Under the pieces are notes generated by a model. The model did no database searches. It saw only the letters and a program-made list of their open reading frames with translations, and was not told the DNA's origin. Made by a program: the position numbers and the translations under genes. A stretch of 64,000 nt of DNA from Aquirufa aurantiipilula (GTDB lineage: Bacteria > Bacteroidota > Bacteroidia > Cytophagales > Spirosomataceae). Shown here one piece after another: positions 35,376 through 43,944 of this stretch (positions are counted from its first letter, which is position 1; each line of letters begins with the position of its first letter). Location of the stretch: NCBI RefSeq assembly GCF_019923745.1, contig NZ_JAANOG010000005.1, positions 167,158 to 231,157 of the forward strand, in the 5' to 3' direction.

Positions 35376-36542
35376 TTGAAACAAATATTGGAAACCTGTC
35401 CAAAATGCTCCACATCAACAGCCGTCATTCGGGCAGGAATGATTCGAGGGAAAGTACGTTTTCATTGTAAATCTTGTGACTATCATTTTACCCAGGAACA
35501 TACTGAAAAAGCTAGTCCTCAAAAACAGGTTCATACCACCATCAAGGACATTGCGCAAATCATGGGGGTTTCCATTGCCACCGTTTCGCGCGCTTTAAAT
35601 AATAAAGCAGATATCAGTCCCAAAACCCGAGATGCCATTCAAAAACTGGCTTTGGAGCTCGACTATAATCCCAATTTATTTGCCAAAGGATTTCAAAGAG
35701 GAGAAACAAAAACAATTGGGGTAGTTATTCCCAATATCAAAAGACCCTTTTTTGCAGGCGTTTTATCGGGTATTCAGGAAGTCGCCAATGAGCATGGTTA
35801 TCGTGTGATGATTTGCCAATCCAATGAATCCTATGAAACAGAAGTTACCAACATCCAAGGTCTATTAGCCAGCCATGTTGATGGTCTTTTAATTTCTCAT
35901 TCCAAAGAAACTACGCGCTTCAATCAAATCAAAAACTTGTTTGAAAAGGGCTTGCCCATGGTACATTTTGATCGAATTTGTAGCGAAGTGGAAACTCCTA
36001 AAATCAGGCAAGAAGATTTTGAGGGGGCATTCCAATTGGTAGAACATTTGATTCAACAAGGTTATCAACGCATCGCGATATTAGCAGGGCCTCCCGAATT
36101 ATTGATTAGTCAAAAAAGGAAAGAAGGATACATCAGTGCTTTGGAAAAGCACGATCTACCTATAAAACCAGAATACATGGTGCATGGGGATTTCAGTAAG
36201 GAGTTTGCCTTGGCAAGTGTAGATGCATGGCAACAATTACCTGAGCCACCTGACGCCATTTTTGCCATACATTATTTGAATGCCGTAGAAATCATTCAAT
36301 ATGCCAAAGAGCTTGGCATTGAAATTCCTCAAAAATTAGGGATTGTAGGCTTCGGGGATGAATACCTGGCTGAGATTGTAGAACCCGCCTTGACTGTTTT
36401 TCATTTATTTCCACAAAAAGTGGGAGAAGTCGCCGCAGCTTTACTGTTTGATGTTATATCAAACAAAGAGGCAAGACAGCAAAAAGATGTGCTGGTTCAG
36501 GGTCAACTCATCATTCGAAAATCTTCTCTAAAAAAGGGCTAA
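35376..36542 (+). CDS. LacI family regulator with N-terminal zinc ribbon
   Basis: A 388-residue protein, apparently starting at TTG. Residues 9-38 form a zinc ribbon (CPKC...FHCKSC) like that at the N-terminus of IS1-type transposases. It is followed by a LacI headpiece (about 56-105; IKDIAQIMGVSIATVSRALNNKADIS) and a periplasmic-binding-protein-like sensor (KTIGVVIPNIKRPFFAGVLSGI to VGFGDEYLAEIVEPALTVF). It probably represses uxuA-SDR-MFS when a uronate intermediate is absent. An ATG nine bases upstream is in frame but is followed directly by TAA; if TTG 35376 is not used, TTG 35388 (METCPKC) still keeps the ribbon. Its stop overlaps the convergent esterase stop by 4 nt. Confidence 0.88.
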   Translation: MKQILETCPKCSTSTAVIRAGMIRGKVRFHCKSCDYHFTQEHTEKASPQKQVHTTIKDIAQIMGVSIATVSRALNNKADISPKTRDAIQKLALELDYNPNLFAKGFQRGETKTIGVVIPNIKRPFFAGVLSGIQEVANEHGYRVMICQSNESYETEVTNIQGLLASHVDGLLISHSKETTRFNQIKNLFEKGLPMVHFDRICSEVETPKIRQEDFEGAFQLVEHLIQQGYQRIAILAGPPELLISQKRKEGYISALEKHDLPIKPEYMVHGDFSKEFALASVDAWQQLPEPPDAIFAIHYLNAVEIIQYAKELGIEIPQKLGIVGFGDEYLAEIVEPALTVFHLFPQKVGEVAAALLFDVISNKEARQQKDVLVQGQLIIRKSSLKKG

Positions 36543-37417
36543 GGAATATATTGGTGAAAGTGTAACCAATGTTCGAAATCCATTGTCCAATAATCTGACG
36601 GCGTATTCATTTTTCGCATACCAAAACCATGTCCGCCCTTAACATACATATGTAATTCAGCGGGTTGTTTTGCTTTCAGCCATTCCAAATACAAGTCTAC
36701 AGAATGCGTTGCTAATCCTAGATTATCATCACTGGCTGCAGCTATAAAAATAGGGATCCAATTACTAGGGATTTGGGTACCTAATACGGCTTTTTTATAC
36801 AGATAAATAGGAGCTACAAAATTAGGACGATTAGCATCGCTAGCCGTTTGTAAGACCGACATGGTTAATGTTCCTCCGGCAGAAAAACCCATAAATCCAA
36901 TCTTTTGAGGATTCAATCCCCAATCAGAAGCATGATTTCGTACATATTCCATCGCCTTTAATCCATCTTGGGTGGCTAGTTTTATTACCGGTGCATTGAT
37001 TTTATCCAATTTGTTAAAATCCTGCATCTTAGTACTCAATTCTTTCACGGGATCATTGGAAAGGATATGAACCACTCGGTATTTTAACACAAAAGCCGTT
37101 ATACCTCGTTGATTCAACCATTTAGCCACATCAATGCCTTCGCTATCGATAGATAAAATATGGAATGCCCCACCCGGAGCTATGATGACCGATGTCCCAT
37201 TTGCCTTGGATTTCTCTGGAAAGTAAGCGGTGATACTTGGTTCCACGACATTATAGACCAAGCGAGTATTAAAACCATTGGAGCTACTTTCAGCCTCTTT
37301 CCAATCCCAAGATTCTGAGCCTGGGGCTTTACCTGAATAGAGAGGAATTCTTACTTGTGAATAGGCCAAACCTATATTCAACAAAAGTAATAAACTAAGG
37401 AAAAGACCACGTTTCAT
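36539..37417 (-). CDS. Exported alpha/beta hydrolase (acetyl-xylan-esterase-like)
   Basis: A 292-residue protein, taking the ATG complementary to 37415-37417 (MKRGLFLSLLLLLNIGLAYSQ) as start because it gives a clear signal peptide; the longer frame overlaps the ThuA gene. It has an alpha/beta-hydrolase fold: VIIAPGGAFHILSIDSEGIDVAKWL (oxyanion region), nucleophile Ser in GFMGFSAGGTL, and the His in KGGHGFGM near the C-terminus. This resembles BD-FAE/Axe-type carbohydrate esterases that remove acetyl groups. It starts 7 nt after the ThuA stop, so the two genes form a unit. Confidence 0.88.
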   Translation of the reverse strand: MKRGLFLSLLLLLNIGLAYSQVRIPLYSGKAPGSESWDWKEAESSSNGFNTRLVYNVVEPSITAYFPEKSKANGTSVIIAPGGAFHILSIDSEGIDVAKWLNQRGITAFVLKYRVVHILSNDPVKELSTKMQDFNKLDKINAPVIKLATQDGLKAMEYVRNHASDWGLNPQKIGFMGFSAGGTLTMSVLQTASDANRPNFVAPIYLYKKAVLGTQIPSNWIPIFIAAASDDNLGLATHSVDLYLEWLKAKQPAELHMYVKGGHGFGMRKMNTPSDYWTMDFEHWLHFHQYIP

Positions 37418-37424
37418 CGAAAGC

Positions 37425-38426
37425 TTATTTAGTGTATTCGCGTTTAGAAGAAACGTCGGCTTTTGGAAAATCAGCAGGAATTGGGATATCAACTTTTCCT
37501 GTTGCCGCCCATTGTGCACCTCTTAATAAGGTGGTGGTAAAACCTACACAAGAAACCGAATAATCCGCATGGCCCATAGGGGTATGAAATATGCGACCTT
37601 TACCAAATTGAGTGACAATCAACATTGGCTCATGGCGACCTGTTCCTCTATTTTCCTTCGCAGAAAAAGCGGTTCCCAAAATTTCCATATTGACGGCTGG
37701 CCCACGTAAGCGATCATACATTTCATCTTGGGTGTGCATCCAAGTTAAAGGCATGCCTTTTGTGATGGGGTGATCAGCGTTACGAATGGTTATTTGGTAT
37801 TCCTTTTGTGGTCCATGTGAACCTGCCCTTCCGGCTTGTGTATCTTTGACCAATTTCCCTTCTAAATCATAATAGACATAAGGTCCATCTTTTTCCGTAC
37901 GATCGCCCCAGCCTCCTAGACCAATCATTTCATTGTAGGCGGGCCATTGAGGAAAAGAGTTATCAGCAGCATGAATAACCACTAAACCACCGCCTTTTTT
38001 CATGAATTTCTCAAAATCTACTTGGGTTTCTGCTGGCCAAGGTGCTGCATTCCAACCAAAATTGCAGATCACTAGGTCATAATCTGAGAATTGAGGGTGA
38101 AAACTAGAATCGGCTTTGGGCTTGGGCAATGCCACTGTATTTTCTAGACCTGGCAACATGTATTTGGGAATCAAATCCGCTGCATTCCAAGTAAAATGAG
38201 ATCTCTGTACATCTACCTTAAATTTTCCCGATTGCTCCAATAAATCCTTCATCATAAAGGTGATTTTCGGCCATTGATCATGATTATTTTGTCCATCAAC
38301 AATCAATGTACGAATCACTTTGGATTTAGCTGCTGGCTTAGCGCTTGCGTAACTTTCCCCAAGGAAAGAAAAAGTTGCCAGCATGAAGACAAAACAAAAT
38401 AGCGAGAATTGAGAAAATTTATTCAT
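37425..38426 (-). CDS. ThuA domain-containing protein, exported
   Basis: A 333-residue protein with a signal peptide (to about GESYASA). The ThuA (trehalose-utilisation, class-I glutamine-amidotransferase-like) domain shows LIVDGQNNHDQWP, DLVICNFGWNAAPWP, GGGLVVIHAADNSFPQWPAYNEMIGLGGWG, PITKGMPLTWMHTQDEMYDRLRG and RIFHTPMGHADYS. ThuA and ThuB act in 3-keto-trehalose metabolism in rhizobia; exported members of this family are frequent in Bacteroidota but of unknown reaction. It is co-transcribed with the esterase gene 7 nt downstream. Confidence 0.92.
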   Translation of the reverse strand: MNKFSQFSLFCFVFMLATFSFLGESYASAKPAAKSKVIRTLIVDGQNNHDQWPKITFMMKDLLEQSGKFKVDVQRSHFTWNAADLIPKYMLPGLENTVALPKPKADSSFHPQFSDYDLVICNFGWNAAPWPAETQVDFEKFMKKGGGLVVIHAADNSFPQWPAYNEMIGLGGWGDRTEKDGPYVYYDLEGKLVKDTQAGRAGSHGPQKEYQITIRNADHPITKGMPLTWMHTQDEMYDRLRGPAVNMEILGTAFSAKENRGTGRHEPMLIVTQFGKGRIFHTPMGHADYSVSCVGFTTTLLRGAQWAATGKVDIPIPADFPKADVSSKREYTK

Positions 38427-38532
38427 TAGTTCTATGGTTGGGAATGAGTATAAAATGTTGTTTCAATCAGATACTTAAACAATACATAGATACAAGTATT
38501 CTGTGCATTTTCAAAATACCCATATGGGTAGC

Positions 38533-39705
38533 TTAGATTTGAATTATCAGTTTTAAAAATAACCCTAAAACAGCTGCAGCCAACAAGATATATGGTTCTT
38601 TCAGTTTTTTGAAATAAATCAATACTAGCAATGAACACGAAGCTATTCCCACACCTATTAAATCCGATAAGGTTCTTTGGGCAATAACCAAAACGGCACC
38701 AAACAAAGCACCCACTACCACCGACGTTATTCCATCTACAAATGCCTTAATAGATACATTATTGGCAATTTTCTTGAAATGATGGGCCGGTAATATGGTA
38801 AATAAATAACAAGGCAAAAATGTAGCTAAAGCAGCGACAACTGCGCCAGGGAAACCAGCCACCAAATAACCTATAAATCCCACGGTAACGACGATTGGAC
38901 CAGGAGTAATCATAGCTACAGCTACGGCATCCAAAAACTGTTGCTCAGTTAACCAATGGTTTTCTTGAACTACTCCACTTTGTAAAAAGGGAACAATGGC
39001 TAAACCACTGCCAAACACAAAGGCCCCAGCTTTGAAAAAGAATAAGGCCATTTTCCACAGTATATTGGAATCATATTCAAATGAAAAGAAAGTTGCCAAT
39101 AAAAAAGAATTGGACTGTTTATTCAAGCCTTTAGGCGGGGCTTTTAACAACATATAGAAAATTCCAATACCAATAAACAGAAGTATACCTTCCTTTTGAG
39201 TGATATATGTGATCAATGCCCCTACCAAAAAGAATAACCATAACCAGACATCTTTTCGAAAAGAAGCAAGGCTAATGGAACCAATGGTTTTGGTGGTTAA
39301 TTTATAGCTACTGAGAAAAATGATACCTATAACTGCAGCGCCTACTCCATAAAAGATTGCTTGCATCCAAGGTAAACCACCAAAAGCTTGATAGGCCATT
39401 CCCAATAAAACCACCATGATAAAAGAAGGAATGACAAAGGCGATACCTGCTAAAGTTGCCCCCCAATAACGGTAATGTACAAAACCTAAATAAATAGCTA
39501 GCTGTGCAGCAAGAGGCCCTGGTGCCAATTGAGCCAAGGCTAGACCTTGTTTAAATTCTTCTTCTGAAATCCACTGTTTAATTTCTACTAAGTCCCGCCT
39601 CATATACTCCACCAAAGCCACAGGACCACCGAAACCCGTCGTACCTAAATGGAGGAAATAGGTACTTATTTGCCATAAAGAATAAGGTGCTTTTTCTTCC
39701 ATCAA
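38533..39705 (-). CDS. chrA: Chromate transporter, ChrA family
   Basis: A 390-residue membrane protein made of two homologous CHR halves. The first half has FLHLGTTGFGGPVALVEYM and QGLALAQLAPGPLAAQLAIYLG, and the second has FFKAGAFVFGSGLAIVPFL and AVAVAMITPGPIVVTVGFIGYLVAG, the conserved signatures of ChrA. It has about ten to twelve hydrophobic helices. ChrA proteins export chromate and may also move other oxyanions. It starts 3 nt after the NTF2-like gene and belongs to the unit YeiH-NTF2-ChrA. Confidence 0.93.
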   Translation of the reverse strand: MMEEKAPYSLWQISTYFLHLGTTGFGGPVALVEYMRRDLVEIKQWISEEEFKQGLALAQLAPGPLAAQLAIYLGFVHYRYWGATLAGIAFVIPSFIMVVLLGMAYQAFGGLPWMQAIFYGVGAAVIGIIFLSSYKLTTKTIGSISLASFRKDVWLWLFFLVGALITYITQKEGILLFIGIGIFYMLLKAPPKGLNKQSNSFLLATFFSFEYDSNILWKMALFFFKAGAFVFGSGLAIVPFLQSGVVQENHWLTEQQFLDAVAVAMITPGPIVVTVGFIGYLVAGFPGAVVAALATFLPCYLFTILPAHHFKKIANNVSIKAFVDGITSVVVGALFGAVLVIAQRTLSDLIGVGIASCSLLVLIYFKKLKEPYILLAAAVLGLFLKLIIQI

Positions 39706-39708
39706 AGT

Positions 39709-40161
39709 TTAGTGATCATAACTTACCACTCTGGATATTTTCCAATTTCCTTGATCATTTTCCCAAATCATCAAAAACTTGAATTCCCCTACTTCTAATT
39801 TGCCATTTTCGATATGAGAAAAGGTATGTCGACCAATATGAATAGCCCCATAGTTTTGAATGGGGTGTACTTCCAAAGTACCTGGAACTAATTTTCGAGT
39901 TAATACATAATCACGATTAAAGATATTTTGAAAATTAGCAATCACCGTTTCATACCGAAGTAAGCCTCCATTGTCTTGAAACCACTCCAAATCAGATGTA
40001 AAGTATTGTTTAAATGTGAGCATATCTCGCTGATTATAAGCTTGAAACATGGCACTATCGAGATGGGCAATTCGTTGGAATAATTCCGTCGATTTTCCTT
40101 GTTGTCCAAAAGAAGTCCAACCAATTGCCATGAAAAAGAAACTGCAAAAAAGAGTTTTCAT
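39709..40161 (-). CDS. NTF2-like (DUF4440) family exported protein
   Basis: A 150-residue protein with a signal peptide (MKTLFCSFFFMAIGWTSFGQ). The remainder is an NTF2-like cone fold: FQRIAHLDSAMFQAYNQRDMLTFKQYF, DLEWFQDNGGLL and FKFLMIWENDQGNWKISRVVSYDH, typical of DUF4440. The family binds small ligands or acts as an enzyme; no catalytic set is evident. It lies between YeiH and ChrA and is probably co-transcribed with ChrA (3 nt apart). Confidence 0.85.
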   Translation of the reverse strand: MKTLFCSFFFMAIGWTSFGQQGKSTELFQRIAHLDSAMFQAYNQRDMLTFKQYFTSDLEWFQDNGGLLRYETVIANFQNIFNRDYVLTRKLVPGTLEVHPIQNYGAIHIGRHTFSHIENGKLEVGEFKFLMIWENDQGNWKISRVVSYDH

Positions 40162-40212
40162 AGGTTATGAATTCCTAGAAAAATAAGCCCAATAAGTCTT
40201 GAGCTTAGTCGT

Positions 40213-41472
40213 CTATTTAAATAAGAAATATGCAATTCCCAAGGTAACGATCACATTAAATCCTTGTGCAATAAGAAAGGCATACAAAGGTTTTTTTCCT
40301 TCGCTACTAAATAAATCAGCAAACTTAGTCTCTAAACCAATACTGGTAAATGCTAATGCAAACCACAAGCCTTGAAGAGATTTTAAACCGCCTTTTACTT
40401 CCGAAATAACTTCACCAGAAATGACGAATGAAAACAACAAAGATGCCGCTACAAAACCGATGACAAATTTGGGAAAACGCTCCCAAATGATCCCTAAAGT
40501 TGGCTTGGATTCTTTGGCTACTTCCGACTGATTATTAGTATAAGTCCAATAGATAGAAATCCCAAATGCTGCTAAACCTAACAAAACATTTTGCGAAAAT
40601 TTGACAATCGTACTAATTTTCAATGCCTCCTCTCCAATGAGTGACCCAGAAGCAATAACTGCACCCGTCGTATCAATAGTACCTCCCAACCATGCACCCG
40701 TTACTGCTTCAGATAAACCTAGGGCTTTAGCGATGATCGGCATAAAGATAATCATGGGAATGGCAGTAATGAGGACGATGGAAATGACATAAGAAAGCTT
40801 CTTAGAATCTCCTTTGATAGCGCCTGCTGTAGCTATGGCTGCTGAAACACCACAAATAGAAACGGCACTGGATATCATGATGGCCATTTCCTCGTCAATC
40901 CCTAATTTTTTAGAGACCCAAAATGCGAAATACCAAACAGAAACAACCACCAAAAGAGCTTGAATCAATCCCAAAGATCCTGCCTTTAAAATATCTCCAA
41001 AAATGATGCTGGTACCTAATAAAACTAATCCTATTTTAACAAATAATTCCGTTGATAATGAATCTCTTAACCAGTCAGGAATAGAAGAAAAATTACTGAT
41101 AATTAAACCAATAGTTAAGCTGAAAATAACCGCTTCTAAATTCCAATTTTTGAGAAAAGAATTACCCGCTAATATAAGTGCCAAAGTCGTTAAAATAAAG
41201 ACGATAGGAAAACCTTTAATCGTGGCTGATACGTCTTTTCCCAAGGCTTTGGTAGCTAAAATAGCATTGGCATAAACCCACAAAAACAATTTTCCTACAT
41301 TCAATAAATTATCAGCGTTTACTACTTTTTCCAATAGTTCTGCTGAGTTTTCCCAAGCAAAAACGGGACTTGGTATTTTTATTCCGAATAGGGCTAGGGC
41401 GATAATTAAAAATCCAAAGACCACGACGGTCCAGTCTTCTGTTAAGCTAAATGACGTTTTGTTGTTTGACAT
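40213..41472 (-). CDS. YeiH family putative sulfate exporter
   Basis: A 419-residue polytopic membrane protein of the UPF0324/YeiH family. It has about ten hydrophobic helices and the family motifs FVKIGLVLLGTSIIFGDI, AVSICGVSAAIATAGAIKG and TGAWLGGTIDTTGAVIASGSLIGE. The family is annotated as sulfate exporters on limited evidence. The gene is divergent from the GH43 gene at 41543 and stands 51 nt upstream of the NTF2-like gene. With ChrA in the same unit, a role in oxyanion balance, for instance after sulfatase action, is possible but inferred. Confidence 0.9.
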   Translation of the reverse strand: MSNNKTSFSLTEDWTVVVFGFLIIALALFGIKIPSPVFAWENSAELLEKVVNADNLLNVGKLFLWVYANAILATKALGKDVSATIKGFPIVFILTTLALILAGNSFLKNWNLEAVIFSLTIGLIISNFSSIPDWLRDSLSTELFVKIGLVLLGTSIIFGDILKAGSLGLIQALLVVVSVWYFAFWVSKKLGIDEEMAIMISSAVSICGVSAAIATAGAIKGDSKKLSYVISIVLITAIPMIIFMPIIAKALGLSEAVTGAWLGGTIDTTGAVIASGSLIGEEALKISTIVKFSQNVLLGLAAFGISIYWTYTNNQSEVAKESKPTLGIIWERFPKFVIGFVAASLLFSFVISGEVISEVKGGLKSLQGLWFALAFTSIGLETKFADLFSSEGKKPLYAFLIAQGFNVIVTLGIAYFLFK

Positions 41473-41486
41473 AGTTGAATGATAAG

Positions 41487-41518
41487 TTTAGGTAAATTAA
41501 AAGAGTATTTTAACTTTG
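41487..41518 (+). promoter_or_regulatory. Bacteroidota-type promoter for the GH43 gene
   Basis: TTTA at 41487-41490 (one mismatch to TTTG), 20-nt spacer, perfect TAACTTTG at 41511-41518. Transcription would begin after the first in-frame codon at 41516, which supports the ATG at 41543 as the true start. Confidence 0.6.
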
Positions 41519-41542
41519 CCCAGACAAGTTATTAAAAACTCT

Positions 41543-42511
41543 ATGAAATTAATATACTATTCGATTTTTTTAATTCTAATCCACTCGGTTCAAGCCCAAC
41601 AAAAAACTTCGGGAAATCCCCTCTTCCCTGGTTGGTATGCGGATCCCGAAGCCACCATTTTCAATAAGGAATATTGGATATACCCTACCTACTCAGATGT
41701 GTATCAAAAGCAGGTATACTTCGATGCCTTTTCATCTAAAGATCTAATAACATGGAAAAAGCATGCTAAAATCGTGGATACATCTGCTATCAAATGGGCG
41801 AAAAAAGCCATGTGGGCTCCTGCCATTGTTCAAAAAGACAAAAAATACTACCTGTTTTTTGGAGCCAATGACATCCAAAGTAATCAAGAACTTGGCGGTA
41901 TTGGGGTAGCTGTGGCAGAAAAGCCTCAAGGGCCATTTAAAGATTTGATTGGTAAGCCATTGATCAGTCAATTTCAACATGGTGCCCAGCCTATCGATCA
42001 ATTTGTATTTAAAGATAAAGATGGTCAATACTACATCATTTATGGTGGATGGAAGCATTGCAACATAGCACGCTTAAGTCCAGACTTTAAATCCATCATC
42101 CCTTTTGAAGATGGTAACCTGTTTAAGGAAATCACTCCGAGTGGTTATGTAGAAGGCCCTATCATGTTTATCCGAAATAATAAATACTATTTCATGTGGA
42201 GTGAAGGTGGCTGGACTGGTCCAAATTATTCGGTGGCCTATGCCGTTGCGGATAGTCCTTTTGGACCATTTGAAAGAAAAGAAAAAATATTAAAACAAGA
42301 TCCACAAGTGGCTACAGGTGCTGGGCATCATTCCGTCATTCAAGTACCTCATACAGATCAATGGTATATCGTTTACCACCGTAGACCCTTGGATGAAACA
42401 GATAGAAATCATCGGGTGACTTGCATTGAACCCATGTATTTTGATGAAAAAGGGGATATTTTACCCGTAAAACTTAGTTTTGAAGGAGTAAAAGCACAAA
42501 AAATCAAATGA
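41543..42511 (+). CDS. Glycoside hydrolase family 43 protein, exported
   Basis: A 322-residue enzyme starting at 41543 (MKLIYYSIFLILIHSVQAQ, signal peptide). It has the five-bladed GH43 fold: NPLFPGWYADPEATIFNKEYWIYPT holds the catalytic Asp base (ADPE), AMWAPAIVQKDKKYYLFFGAND a second blade, IDQFVFKDKDGQYYIIYGGW the pKa-modulating Asp, and TPSGYVEGPIMFIRNNKYYFMWSEGGW the catalytic Glu (VEGP). GAGHHSVIQVPHTDQWYIVYHRR closes the site. Likely substrates are alpha-L-arabinofuranosides or beta-xylosides. A small membrane protein follows after 10 nt. Confidence 0.95.
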   Translation: MKLIYYSIFLILIHSVQAQQKTSGNPLFPGWYADPEATIFNKEYWIYPTYSDVYQKQVYFDAFSSKDLITWKKHAKIVDTSAIKWAKKAMWAPAIVQKDKKYYLFFGANDIQSNQELGGIGVAVAEKPQGPFKDLIGKPLISQFQHGAQPIDQFVFKDKDGQYYIIYGGWKHCNIARLSPDFKSIIPFEDGNLFKEITPSGYVEGPIMFIRNNKYYFMWSEGGWTGPNYSVAYAVADSPFGPFERKEKILKQDPQVATGAGHHSVIQVPHTDQWYIVYHRRPLDETDRNHRVTCIEPMYFDEKGDILPVKLSFEGVKAQKIK

Positions 42512-42521
42512 TGTTATACTG

Positions 42522-42923
42522 ATGAAAAAATGGATCTCATTTAAGCTTTCTGTTCAAATCTTTTTGGGATTCATTTTTTTAGCCATTCTGTTTCAATTAT
42601 TGGTCATGGCTGGCTTGGTGCCTCCTGATATCGTATGGGGCGGCCGCTTGCAAAGTCAAGATGAACTAATCAAAATGGAATCCATTTCCCTCATCATCTT
42701 GGTCTTCATGGCGCTAATCATTGCCATAAAAGCACGTTGGATTTTCTTCAAAATTGCGAAATTAACCGACTATGTAATTTGGCTCATTCCTCTCCTATTT
42801 TTCTTGAACACTTTAGGAAATTCGCAGGCACTGAACCCCATGGAACGCTTCATTTTCACTCCCATCACCCTGGTGTTGACTCTAATAAGTTTACGAATAG
42901 CTTTGGAGAAAATTCCTCATTAG
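42522..42923 (+). CDS. Small membrane protein of unknown function
   Basis: A 133-residue protein with four hydrophobic segments (LSVQIFLGFIFLAILFQLLVMAG, ISLIILVFMALIIAIKA, YVIWLIPLLFFLNTLG and FTPITLVLTLISLRIAL). The sequence gives no recognised family. It begins 10 nt after the GH43 gene and is probably co-transcribed, while its last four bases overlap the convergent acetyltransferase gene. Confidence 0.72.
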   Translation: MKKWISFKLSVQIFLGFIFLAILFQLLVMAGLVPPDIVWGGRLQSQDELIKMESISLIILVFMALIIAIKARWIFFKIAKLTDYVIWLIPLLFFLNTLGNSQALNPMERFIFTPITLVLTLISLRIALEKIPH

Positions 42924-43387
42924 CTCATATTCAAACACATTTTGATATCAGCTCTTTGGTAAATAACAGGCCCTAAATCCATTTCCACAAAACCAAATTT
43001 TCGGTACATATCCACCGCTCTTTCCAATCGTCGATTGGAATAAATAATAATCTGCCTAATCCCTGCATTTTTAGCAAAATCCAAGCTGTATTCCATCAAA
43101 CGTTTACCAATGCCTAATCCTTGAAATTTTTCCGATACCGCCATTTTGGTTAACTCAAAAACGCTTTCTTCCAACTTCATTAAAGAAACCGTTCCCACAA
43201 TTTGATCTTCATACCAAGCATAAAAAATTTTACCTCCAGGAGCTAAAATTACCTCCTCAGGATGCGATAAAACTTCCCTATCTATGTCTTCCAAATGGAA
43301 ATACTTTTCCAGCCACTCGTAGTTTAATTTTCGAATGGCATCTCGATATTCCGGCTCAAAATGAGTAATTCGAATTTGAGTCATCAT
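42920..43387 (-). CDS. GNAT family N-acetyltransferase
   Basis: A 155-residue protein of the GNAT superfamily, which transfers acetyl groups from acetyl-CoA. The CoA-binding motif A is VSEKFQGLGIGKRLMEYSLDFA, preceded by YEDQIVGTVSLMKLEESVFELTKMAV and followed by IIIYSNRRLERAVDMYRKFGFVE. The substrate is unknown. The start overlaps the stop of the upstream DinB gene by 4 nt (ATGA), so the two are translationally coupled. Confidence 0.92.
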   Translation of the reverse strand: MMTQIRITHFEPEYRDAIRKLNYEWLEKYFHLEDIDREVLSHPEEVILAPGGKIFYAWYEDQIVGTVSLMKLEESVFELTKMAVSEKFQGLGIGKRLMEYSLDFAKNAGIRQIIIYSNRRLERAVDMYRKFGFVEMDLGPVIYQRADIKMCLNMS

Positions 43388-43836
43388 TTGTCCAATAAAC
43401 GGCGATGGTAATTTATTTGTCCCAAATGATAGCCCAAATGAACCGTCAAATGAATAAAGTAATACCTTGTTTTCATGGCATGATCAAACACAGGCATCGG
43501 GTAATCTTCCTCCAATTGTTCCTCGCTAATGCTTGGTAATACTTGTTTTAACATGGCTTCCGTTTGATCAATCATCACAAGTAATTGCTCTCTAGGTACA
43601 TCCTTATCAGAAAACTCTTTTTCACGATCTCGATCATAGCCCGTATTTCCATACACAGACCCAAAATAGGTTTGCAAATTCCCAATCAAATGCAAACATA
43701 AATTACCTGCTGAGTTAGAAATAGCCCCATCTACTTTCCATAAATTGGTCTCATCGGTATATTGAGAAATTTCACTTTTTAAGCGGTTTAAATCTCGACA
43801 AAAAAGGGTTAATACATCTTCCGTTATCATTTTCAA
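43384..43836 (-). CDS. DinB/DUF1572 family protein
   Basis: A 150-residue DinB-fold protein with putative metal ligands in AGNLCLHLIGNLQTYFG (His) and FIHLTVHLGYHLGQINYHRRLL (His residues). Such proteins form four-helix bundles that bind a divalent metal, and some are thiol-dependent transferases. It is a distinct paralogue from those at 25423 and 58543. It is coupled to the GNAT gene by a 4-nt overlap, a pairing that hints at a small-molecule modification or resistance role; this is inference. Confidence 0.87.
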   Translation of the reverse strand: MKMITEDVLTLFCRDLNRLKSEISQYTDETNLWKVDGAISNSAGNLCLHLIGNLQTYFGSVYGNTGYDRDREKEFSDKDVPREQLLVMIDQTEAMLKQVLPSISEEQLEEDYPMPVFDHAMKTRYYFIHLTVHLGYHLGQINYHRRLLDK

Positions 43837-43944
43837 ATTCTTAGGTGTTAAAAATCAAATATAGAATAAAATAGTATGCTAAAATGCGGAGTCTTGCATT
43901 AGTATCTTAATTAAAAATGAATACTTTTATCAAAATTCCTTCTC

